From positions 4,278,001 to 4,342,000 of the forward strand of contig NC_079978.1 of NCBI RefSeq assembly GCF_029852145.1: a stretch of DNA of 64,000 bases, read 5' to 3'. Made by a program: the position numbers and the translations under genes. This DNA comes from Microplitis mediator (Eukaryota > Arthropoda > Insecta > Hymenoptera > Braconidae). Shown one piece after another: positions 47,252-58,300 of this stretch. The notes beneath the pieces were generated by a model, which saw only the letters and a program-made list of their open reading frames with translations, ran no database searches and was not told the DNA's origin. The stretch's first letter is position 1; every line of letters starts with the position of its first letter.

Positions 47252-47580
47252 CACTGCAGGAATTTTGCGGAGTAAACGCGGATGAGGTCCAGAGTGAATG
47301 TGGATCGGATGGCTATGTATTTATTTAATGTCCTTGGAGTAAAATTCACTCCGAAGGGGAGTTTATTATAAATTTGAAAATCCGGTTCGAAGTGAAATTA
47401 ACTGCGAGTTTGAATAAAATTCCGATTACTCCAAAATTACTCGACTGGAAAAACTGACTCCCCATTTACTCCGAATGCGGAGTCATTTTTTCTAAAACTC
47501 CGGAACTCCGATTGACGGAGTGAATTTGAATGTAAATAAAATCCATAATTACTCCGAATTCACTCCCGATTTTTTACAGT
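47252..47580. mobile_element. MITE, GGAGTGAATTCGGAT/CACTGT family
   Basis: CACTGCAGGAATTTTGCGGA start and GATTTTTTACAGT end, flanked by TA. The interior contains repeated ctccggaactccg and ggagtgaat units. Confidence 0.8.
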
Positions 47581-48225
47581 ATAAGGAATAACAAAAAAAA
47601 ATCCATCTTAATTTAACTGTTGGTTATATGATTAGTTTTTGTCAATTCCATTTTGAATGTTGTTCGTCATCATTCGCTCCACGCTCTAGTTTACCCTGGT
47701 AACCCAGTTTAAGAGTGTGTGTGTTTGAGAAGTGATGCAGTAGCCGAGAATTTTCTTGCACCAATGCGCCAAAAGAAAAAAAAATGTAAAAAGCGCATGC
47801 TGGTCCTCCGGAAAACGTGATGTCTCGACACAGCTACCATATACTTTTATTACGGTTTTACTTTGTTATTTTAAAGCTGATGCTGGTGTTAATGCTGACA
47901 CTGATGCTGATGTTGTTGGTTCCAAGAGAAGATCTCTACTACTGTACACGTTGGCTGATGCGCGAAAGTATTAAAGTATTAGCCTTGGACTCAATTCGAG
48001 AAATCGGAGATCCGGCTATACTGTAGGCCACACATCTTCATGTACTCTGAGGATACTCCGATACGGAAGTATCCTCATAAGATATTTTTATATAATTTAT
48101 TTTCGTTATTTAAACTTGAAATTTTATTTATAATTCATTTTTTCCGACTTAATCAGTCAATAATGAACAATTAAATAACAATAATTAATATCTGTGAGAT
48201 GATTATTAAATATTGTCGAAATATA
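47581..48225. other. Higher-complexity non-coding stretch
   Basis: More GC-rich than its flanks, with open frames of about 70 codons on the plus strand that overlap each other and look like no family. A small hairpin (gaggatact...agtatcctc) lies at 48049-48077. It could be an untranslated exon or non-coding transcript; nothing firm. Confidence 0.2.
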
Positions 48226-48807
48226 CACTGTAAAAAATCACCGGGGTAAGTCCAAGCGGTGTAGGTGTTAAATTTCAACACCGAAAGCGGTGTTAAAATA
48301 ACGCCGCCGCCGGTGTAAATATTCTGTACCGGTGTTAAAAAAAATTCTCCGGTGTTAAAATAACACCGCTGCCGGTGTAAATATTCTAGACCAGTGTTAA
48401 AATAACGCCGTCGCCGGTGTAGATATTCTTTACCGGTGTTAAAATATTTTATTTTGTGAATGTTTTTACTTACTCGATCACTATACTTGTTAATAAATAA
48501 ACATTTTTATTAATTTTCATAAAGAATTGACATTTTTTGTGTTTTATAATCTTTAAAGTTAATACTCCAAGCGGACGCAGTTTACCCAGCTTTTACACCG
48601 GTATTACTCCGCTTTTACACCGGTTATCCTGCTTTTACACCGGTTACCCTGCTTTTACACCGATTTTACTCCGCTTTTACACCGGTTACCCTGATTTAAC
48701 ACCGGTATTTTTAACATTGGTGAATTACTCCTCCTACGCCGGTGTAATTTTATTTTAACACCGGGCGGAGTTAAAATGACCATTTTCAACACCGCTCTTT
48801 TTCAGTG
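48226..48807. mobile_element. MITE, ACCGGT/CACTGTAAAAA family (full length)
   Basis: TA on both sides, CACTGTAAAAAATCACCGG at the left and CGGTG-type CACCGCTCTTTTTCAGTG at the right. It is in the opposite orientation to the copy at 52642. Interior: many ttacaccggttaccctgct units on one side and ttaacaccggtacagaat units on the other, with the unique block between. Confidence 0.9.
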
Positions 48808-51800
48808 TAGAAAAAATAAATCGAAAGTTTTTTAATTAAAAAAAAATTGGTAAGTAAATTGATGGGAACTTGTCTATTTACTGATCCTCTTGATTGTTCC
48901 GAGGATTATTGGAGGAATATCCGGTAAGCTATGCATCATCGTCGATGGTAATAGTGTGCTTAGGCAAATGATTTGTGTCACGTGTGATTAGATATCAAAC
49001 CTGACAACTTGTTGTACAAAGTAAAATTAATTTTATCATCAATTACATCTTTATTATCGGACACTAATTGATATTGTACAATGAATTTTATCGTTTGTGA
49101 TAAAAAATTACTTTATTATAATTAATTACGGTATTCATTTTTAACAACTAGAATACGTCACATTAATTTATATATACGTATGAATTGTATTATTCATTAT
49201 CATTACATCAATAAAGAAATTTGTCGGGTTCCCGGTGATTAAAAGAATACAAATATTTTGGAGTAATAATTTATTGGAGTAATTAGTACGGAGTAATAGA
49301 ATTTGGTGTTAGAGATGACAATTGTCATTTTGGATCTCATGAATTATTGCTGGTCAAGTATAAAAATAACTTTTATACCTTTTGTTATAAAAGTTAATTG
49401 ATTTTACATTATAAATAATTTAAGGAACTGATAAAGGTTAATTTAAAGTTTGAATTTGTTATTATTTAAGGTCTTCAACTGATCTATTCTATAATAAGAA
49501 TTTAAATTTAAAAACTCTGGTTGGTTTATAAATAAACGCGGTAACTGTTACTATTTTAAATTCATGTTATTTGACATTAACATTAACTTTTGACCGCCAT
49601 ACATTCTTACATCACAGTCGACATTTATTTATACAAGGGAGTTTTAACGAAGAACTTGAAAAATTTTGTAATGGTTTGAAATTTTAAATTATTTTCAAAT
49701 TCAAAATTCCCGGGTTTTCTTTTTGAAAGTATTTTTCCTTTAAAACTTTTTTTTCTTTTTTCAAACTTTAATTTTTTTCCAAATCATCAAATTTCCTAAA
49801 TTTTATTAAGTGTGAAAATTTTTTTTTCATTTTTCAGAAGATTCTCCATTTTGTTGAAAAATTAAAAAAGTTTTTTTTATAATAATTGATAGTTTTTACT
49901 GTAAAAATAAGTGGAAAGTAAAAGATTAAGTACAATCAAGATAAAAAAATGCATTTTTTTTTTCATAGTCTCCCTATTGAGTCCACCCCTTGGCTGTAGA
50001 CAGTTAAAAAAAATTTTATTGTCTGACCTATTTACTATAAATACATAATAGTTCTCTATATTTAAAAGTATTAACTATCATATTTACGATGATATGAACA
50101 CAAATGAATTCAATTTTTAGCTCAATATGTTTTTTTTATATATCGTACTCGTAAGTATTTTTTTTCACGATAAAATGTGAACAATAATAAGAAACCCTTA
50201 TTTTTAATATGAAGCTCATTTTTACTCGGGTGTATTTGATAACAAATAAAAAATCTAAATAATTAATTGTCAACTTTAAGTAAAATTTGAATACAATATT
50301 TGATAAAGACCATAATATATAATGCTGAAATATGTATGTATGTATTTTATAAAAGCAAAGGAAAAAAGTATGTAGATAAAAAGTTTTGTCGTACAAAGCA
50401 AGAGATCGTATATTGTGATGTATGTATATAGTAGAGAGTTTTTTCCCGAGGGCAAAGTAACTTGAATCGTAAACTTCCCGAATAGAACGGAAACGTATAA
50501 ACCAGTGAGATGCTGAGGAGGCAGAGAAGTGCTCGCTGTTGCAATGTCATCGTCATTCTCGTTGAATCTATTCCGTAGCTGTCGATTATTTTTAAATTTG
50601 TTTCTTTAAAATGTTGAAAGACCGGAAAGTAATATATATAAGTAACAATAGATACATATGAAACTATTGCATAAAATTTTTATATTGAAAACTGTCATTT
50701 TATGTTGACGACAATAGTAAAGAATCAATTATCCGGATTTAAATCTATATAATATTTATCGTTATTTTATATTTTATTATATTCTATAATATATCTATTG
50801 AATCTATATTCTAGTCTGCTGTCAAACAAGACGAAGAAAGTTGTGAAAGTAGATCGTCGAGACGAATAAACCGTTTGGGGCTTTAACATTTAATCGACGG
50901 GTCTTGTGATTGTTCATTCGTCGTATTTCTTATATACCATCTGACATATATATTTATATGTATTTATATATGCACGTTTATTATCGAAGAAATATTTATG
51001 AGATTAATATCCAAGCGATCAATTCAAGTGTAAATATTAGTAAAGGATAAATATTTTTAATTCTAAAAGAGAAATTTTTATTTTATTTTATCTAATTTAA
51101 GTGCATTAAATTAAATAAATTTATTACTCAATAAATCTTTATGTAATTTTAATATTGTCTATAAATATACTGTTATTTTTCATCGTCCGACGTCTAAACA
51201 TTTATTTTTACTCAAACTTTAACTTGAATTATTTTTTACTAAAAATTTTAATTTATAATTTATTAAACGTCAGTTACATTTTGTAATAACTTAAAACTTT
51301 ATTCAAAAGTTTTATAAAAAAAAAGCTGTTCGTTCTATTTTTGTTTTTAATTTTAATTTATCAAGTTTAATGAATTTTATAATTAAATATCTGCAGTAGA
51401 AAAAAAATTGATTATTTATTTTTGGTAATTTTGAGAGAATTGTTTGATATATTTTATATATTGTATATAACTCATTAGTAAGTATATTAACGTGAAAATG
51501 AACGTGATAGCCTTGGAAAGGAAATGACACATTTGTCTGTTATGGTCGTGTATACGAAGGAAGGTCACTCATGAATAGAACCTAGACCACAAGCTCCACA
51601 GTAATCGCGTAGTCTCTCCCTATAGTTTGCTTCGAGTTAGCTTAGATCTATGTTGGGTATGCGGCTAACTTAGGAATTTCCATCGATCACTCTATCTACG
51701 TCTTTCTTACCAGTACATATACTCATCCAGCCCTAACACATATATATACCAGACATAATATAATATATAAATGTATATACTTATCGGTATATATATGTTA

Positions 51801-52336
51801 CGTGCATGCACATCGTAAATCTTCTATGCGTTCCACTAACTTTTGAATTATATTAATTAGCGGCTTACTCTTACTCAAATTTTTTTATTTACTTTTTCTT
51901 GTCTATTATGATAAATATATGTACATATATTATTGCATACATAGATGTCTTACGAAATTATACTTTCGAACCTATTTTCAAAAGTTTTATTAAAAATTTT
52001 TAATTAACCATTTTACTCTACATACAAAAAATCGGGAATGAATTCGGAGGATTACGGATTTGATTTAAATCCTAATTTACTCCGTCACTTGAAGTTTCGG
52101 AGTTTTTACCAAAAATATGGAGTAAATAGAGAGTTTGTCTTTGCAGCAGAGCGATTTCGGAGTGAACCGGATTTTATTTCGCTTCGCATTCATTTCGAAT
52201 TCACTTTGGAGTTAATCCGCGTTCACTTCGAAAATTTTGTTACAATTCACTACTATTTGATATATATCAAATAAGATAAATAAAAAAAAAAGGTCATTCG
52301 GCAGCCGAAATGGAAAGTAGATTTTCCAATTAATCT
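48808..52336. other. Gene-poor stretch
   Basis: No multi-exon gene found. A 70-codon minus-strand frame at 50347-50556 opens with a signal-peptide-like sequence. 50800-50920 and 51530-51740 are less AT-rich and could be regulatory or leader sequence. A degenerate GGAGTGAATTCGGAT MITE lies at about 52025-52245. Confidence 0.35.
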
Positions 52337-52434
52337 ACACGGAGAGAAATGTCAAGTAAATATGCCTATGCAGCATAGTAATGATTACATTACTCTATAG
52401 TTTGTGTCACGCCGCTCTTATGTGACTGCTTATG

Positions 52435-53288
52435 CACGGAGAGAAATTTATGGTAACCGTTCCTAGTACGTTTATGAAATATTATTCCATACCGTTATGG
52501 TAATGATTACTTGGAATTATGGGATATAGGCCCATACTTTCTAGGAAAAGTTCCCATAAGTATGGGAATAATTCCCATAATTATGGTAACAATTCCCATA
52601 TCGCATGTGAAATAATTATGGTAATGGTTACCATATTTATGCACTGTAAAAAGAGCCGTGTTAAAAATGGACTCGTTTTAACTCCGCCCGGTGTAAAAAT
52701 GAAATTACACCGGTGTAGGAGGAGTAATACACCGGTGTTAAAAATACCGGTGTAAAAGCGGAGTAATACCGGTGTAAAAGCAGGGTAACGGGTACAGAAG
52801 CAGAGTAATGCCGGTGTAAAAGCGGGGTAAATTGCGTCCGCTTGGAGTATTAACTTTAAAAATTATAAAACACAAAAAATGTCAGTTCTTTATGAAAATT
52901 AATAAAAAATATCATTTATTAACAAGTATAGTGATCGAGTAAGTAAAAATATTCACAAAGTAAAATATTTTAACACCGGTAAAGAATATCTACACCTGCG
53001 GCGGCGTTATTTTAACACCGGTACAGAATATTTACACCGGTGGCGGTGTTATTTTTACACCGCTTTCGGGAGTAAATTTAACACCGATAATTTTAACACC
53101 TACACCGCTTGGACTTACTCCGGTGATTTTTTACAGTGTGGTGATGGTTACTATCTTTATAGTAACCATTACCATAATATTATGGTACCGGTTACTATAT
53201 TCGACATTTCAATAAAACCGGTTACCATACATTATGGGAACCATTCCCATAATTTATTGTAATCGTTACCATAAATTTCTCTCCGTGT
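52435..53288. mobile_element. Middle MITE of the nest
   Basis: cacggagagaaatttatggt at the left and accataaatttctctccgtg at the right. The interior repeats palindromic units of the type ggtaaccataattatggtaacc / ttcccataattatgggaa, broken by the innermost element. Confidence 0.85.
52642..53138. mobile_element. Innermost MITE, ACCGGT/CACTGTAAAAA family
   Basis: CACTGTAAAAAGAGCCGTG at the left and GATTTTTTACAGTG at the right, with the same unique internal block as the copies at 3706, 18915 and 48226. Confidence 0.9.
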
Positions 53289-53381
53289 ACAAACTATAGA
53301 GTAATGTAATTATTACCATGCTTCCATAGGCATATTTACTTGACATTTCTCTCCGTGTATATAAAAAGTTTCATACATACA

Positions 53382-55137
53382 TGTGTGACGTCACGACGTC
53401 GTATTCTTGCTGTCAATCAATTTATAAAAAAATCGTACATGCTATGCCATCTGGCTATGCATAAATTAATTAATTAGCAAATGACTTCCAGCCATTATTA
53501 CGGCTGATGATTTTTAAGTTTGAATTTAAATTTAAATTATTTTTATGAAATATTGTTGTTTAATAAATATAAATAAATATAATAATAAAATATCAAATGA
53601 TGAAAAATAAATGTTTATAAAATTTGAATATAAATTCAAATTATTATATTTTATAATTAATAATAAAAATTGAAATTTATAAATAAATAAATAAGTAAAG
53701 AAATAATGAAATAATGAAATGATAAAAATTTATGAATATGAAATAATGAAAAGAAATAATGAAATGAAAATGAAATTATATGAATAAATGAATAATAAAA
53801 AATTAAATAAATATGAAATGAAAATTATGAAATTATTATTATAAAAAAAATATGAAATGAATTTTGAAATATCTTTAAGAGATAAAGATATTTGTTGTTA
53901 AAAGAAAAAGAAATAAAATTAATTATTAATAATATGTTTATTAATAAAGAAATGAAATAAAAAATGAATATGAAATGAAATTATGAAATGATATAATAAA
54001 ATATAATTAAATAATAATTATTAATAAACAAGTTATTAATAATTAAAAATGAAATAAATTAAAAATGTTTAAATAAATAAAAGAATATATTGTAATAAAA
54101 GAAAAAGTAAGAATCAATAAATATTGATTTATGAATTCGACTCCAATGCTTTATGCGTGTTGCTAACTGCATTGGAAGTCATGAAAAATATATATATAAA
54201 TAATGATTATAAAAAAATATTGATTCAATTATGACCAATGAAATAATTGGTATAATTAAATAATTATTGGAAGGGATGTTACTACCTGGTAACAGCTCTT
54301 CTGGAAATCGAAAAAGTTTTCAGTTTTCCTAAGTGAGCTCATTCGTCATTGACGAAATTTTAATTATTTAAAAGGCAAAGTCCTGAATTTTATTAAATCA
54401 TTAATAATGGTGATTTAATTGTTTGTAAACTGAATTATTAAAATATAATTCAGAAGTTTTTATAAAATAATTGTTGAATTATTCAAAAGTAGTAATTCAT
54501 TTAATTAATAAATAATTTTGATAAACATTCCATCGATTATCAAATCTAATTTGAATTATTTAAATATAATTCATTTAATAAATAAAATTTAATATTGATA
54601 AAATTACATCAATTATCAAGGGTTGAGAAGGAAGAATAATAAATAATAAATCAAATAAATAATTATTGATAATAATAATAATCATCAAATAAATCAAGGT
54701 AACAATTTAATTAAATAAATAATTAATAATAAATTTAAATAATAAATTGATTGTTTAAATAAATTAAATAACAAGTGAAATCGAGAGCTAAATCATTTTA
54801 TAAAGCGTTAAAAATTGTAAACTGCATTTAATTGTCTAATTCAATTTTAATTTTGTTTGTTATAATTTTTAAATAATTGTTTTGATTTAAATAAATTTGG
54901 AAATTGTTTTAATTTTGCTTTTATTATTTTACTAAATTAATTAAATTTTATTTTACTTAATTTTTAATAATTTTAATTATCTCTTAGACAACGAACCGTA
55001 AGTATTTTTATTTTAATTTTATTTATAATAAACAGTCATCCTTATAGCTCCGTCCCAGTTATTTCGCTCGGCGAAGGCTAAACAGGAGCACAACTCTTAA
55101 TATGTGTTATTTTGACGTAACATATGTTAAAAATTTT
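53382..55137 (+). mobile_element. Presumed 5' LTR and leader of the retrovirus-like element
   Basis: Lies between the nested MITEs and the primer-binding site. A TGACGTCA palindrome at 53387-53394 follows a possible TGTG start; most of 53500-54120 is a low-complexity run of gaaataatgaaatg-type sequence; AATAAA is at 55027-55032; a splice donor-like aaccgtaagtat is at about 54994-55005. A TG...CA LTR could end at 55122, but the left boundary is a guess because the 3' LTR lies outside the window. Confidence 0.45.
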
Positions 55138-55155
55138 TGGGGGCTCGTCCGGGAT
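55138..55155 (+). promoter_or_regulatory. Primer-binding site, tRNA-Pro
   Basis: TGGGGGCTCGTCCGGGAT matches the proline-tRNA primer-binding site known from gammaretroviruses over all 18 bases. It marks the start of minus-strand DNA synthesis and the end of the 5' LTR. Confidence 0.9.
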
Positions 55156-55326
55156 ACATAAGGATGCTGTTGATTATTAATAAAAATAATAAAAATTAAA
55201 ATCAATAATGATGAAATTAATTAATTTACAAAAAGAAAAAGAAATATTTAAAAATTCAAATTTAAATCAATTTAAATTAAAATAAATAATTGAAATAATT
55301 TTATTTCAAAGGAAAAATGATTTCCT

Positions 55327-58300
55327 ATGTCAAATAGAATAGTTACTCGGAAATTTGCAAAAGAAAATAATATAGATATCAATCTGGATCCTTCCGGAGA
55401 AAATCCAGATTCATCCACTGAAAAACAAAAAAATCCTTATTGTCCTAGTGGAAGACGTTCTCTCAAAGATACCTCGATTTCACTTAATTATTCAAATTTT
55501 GTTCAAAATAATAATTTACATAGTACTAACCAACTAACTAATGAAAGTATTGAAGAAAATCCTAATGAAAATAATTCTGAATCTAATCATCATTCTAATA
55601 TTGAAAATTCTACTGAATCGTTTGAAAAATCACCCTCAATTTCAGAAGAAAATAAAGAAGTAAATACACATGACAATCAAACAAATGATTCTGCACAACA
55701 TTCTGAAGTTAATTCTACAAATGAACACCCACACAATGCACTTTTAAATGATGAGCGTATCTTGAATAATAACAATAACCATAACAATAACAATATTAAT
55801 CAAATCAATAACGAACAACCGGTAGCAATGGCTCTGTCAGCAAATCAATCTATTTCTTTACGTGACGCGTTGGAATTTGTACCCGAATATGATGGTGAAA
55901 ATATGACACTTACAGAATTTATAACTGCTTGTAATGAAGCTTTTAATTCTTTACCGGAAGATGCTGAACTTAATTTGGTTAAATTATTGCGAAAAAAATT
56001 AAAAGGCGATTTAAGAAAATCTATAAACTGTGCAACAGTAAATACAAAACAACAATTTTATGACTTCTTAAGGGGAAAAGCAGCCCCAAATAAAACAGAA
56101 ATGCAATTATTGGGTGAATTGGGTCGCGTTTATCAAAAAGACAGGGAATCTGTTTTAAAATATTCTAATCGAATTTGTGATATTGCAGCACAATTAGTTG
56201 AAGTACACAAAAGAACACATACACAAGTAGAAAACGATGCTTATATACTACAAGTTGAGCGAAGAGCCGTAGAAAGTTTTTTAAATGGTCTTAATCCTGA
56301 AATCGAAAGTAAAATTCGAACCTTAAATAATAATTTTCAAAATACACTTAATGAAGCTATTAAAATCGAACAAAAAATTAAATTTAGAAAAGAATTAAGT
56401 GAATTCGAAAATATAAAACGAAGGGGAATTGAAAAACCCGTGTTTCTTTGCGACGAAGTCAATCGCGAACACAATAATTCTCAAAAACCACATCAATCTA
56501 ATTACCAACAAAAACAAGATTTTTACTCTCAAAATAAACAATTTGATAATAATAAAAATTTTAATCAACAATCAAACTTAAGACAAACTGTAATTTGTCA
56601 GTTTTGCGATAAAGCAGGTCATACTGCTGATAAATGTTTTAAATTATTAAATTCTAGAGAAAGTCAAAATGTTGAAAGATGTCAAATTTGTAATAGATCT
56701 GGTCACATTGCTAAAATTTGTAGATTCAAACACGAATTTTTAAATAATAATTCTAAAAACTTTAATAAATGTTTAACTTGTGGTAGTCATGAACATTCAA
56801 GTAATAATTGTCCAAAACAAATTATTAGTTGCGATTATTGTAAAAAAATGGGTCACAGAATTAGAGATTGTTGGAAGAAAATAAATGATGAAGAAAAACA
56901 AATTAAAGAAAATCATCCTTCAACCTCTAATTCACATTTTGGTATTTTTGATAGAATTCCACTTAAAACTATTAGCGATAAAAAAGAAACTCGCGTTGAA
57001 CAAATTAATTTAAATAAAAATAATAAAAGTCCAACAATTTTATTAGGATATAGCGTAAATCCTAATGTCGGACGAATTTCAGTAATGCTAGACACAGGTA
57101 GCGGTCCTAATATTTTAAAAGAAAGTTTTTGTCCAAAAGGGGCAATTCTAGATAAAACTAAAACTATAAAATTACTTGGAATTAACGAAATTCCAGTTGA
57201 AGCATTGGGTGAAGTTGAATTAGATTTTCTTGATTTAGAAATTAAATTTTTAATAGTTCCTGACGATTTTCCAATCGAGCAATCGGGAATATTGGGTTCG
57301 AATTTCTTTGACGAAGCGAAAGTCCAAATTTGCTATAAAGATCGCGTTATTAAAATAAATAATAAACAATATTTTTTCTATGATACTGATGAATCAATAA
57401 ATCAATCATTTAATTGTGAAAAATTAGTGCAAAATAATAAAATAAATTTTCAAGATAAAATTTATCCTGTAACAACTGAAGAAAATCTAGAAGAAAAAAA
57501 TGAATTGAAGAAAGAAGAAATAAAAGAAGACGAGAAAGAAGAAATGAAAGAAGAAATAAAAGAAGAAATAAAAAACGAAAAAGAAGTTCATAAAGTAAAA
57601 ATAGAAACTAATAAAGAAACAGATGAAGAAATAATAATGAAAATTGAAAATGAAGAAGAATCTGATTTTGATGATGATATGCATCAAATAATGGCTATGG
57701 GATTCCAGAATTTTAATATTTATGGAAGCGATACCGACTACGATTCAGACGATGAAGCAGAAGAAGAATCAGAAGAAGAAGAACCAGAAGAAGAAAATAA
57801 AATAAAAGTGAAAATAAACAAAGAAACTACTAAAACTTTTAACAAAAATAAAATAAATAATAATCAACCTGAAAATGAGAAAAATTTAAAAGAAAAATCT
57901 GAAAATATAAATACAATCAAGCAAGATAACAATCAAGAAAAAAATTCAAAGGTAAATTCCAATTACAATATTGAAAATAAAGACTACAATTTACATGAGT
58001 CGATCAATAAATATAATAAAGAAATTATATATGCTCAGCGAGTATTAGTTATCAACAATGCTCGTGAGAACGAAGAAAAGAATCAAGAAGATGCCACAGG
58101 ATACTCTTCACATGATACTGATGCTATAAATAAAAATAAATCACGTTTTGAAAAAATAAAAGAGGTTTTAAATGTAAAACATTTAAATAAAACCGAACAA
58201 GAATCTCTTTATGATTTAATAAAAGATAATACTGAAAGATTTCACCTTCCAGGTGAATATTTACCAGCAACAGATAGAGTTGAACATGAAATTTTGACTA

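Larger units (their letters stand above)
52337..53358. mobile_element. Outer MITE of a three-layer nest
   Basis: acacggagagaaatgtcaag (left) and cttgacatttctctccgtgt (right) are inverted over about 70 bases, including ttactctatagtttgt and its complement. The inner elements at 52435 and 52642 lie inside it. Confidence 0.85.

Noticed and set aside
48049..48077. Hairpin gaggatact...agtatcctc as a microRNA or terminator
   Set aside because: The stem is only about 9-12 bp, too short for a microRNA precursor, and there is no other support.
57487..57687. Phe-rich minus-strand frame
   Set aside because: Antisense shadow of the Lys/Glu-rich linker in gag-pol.
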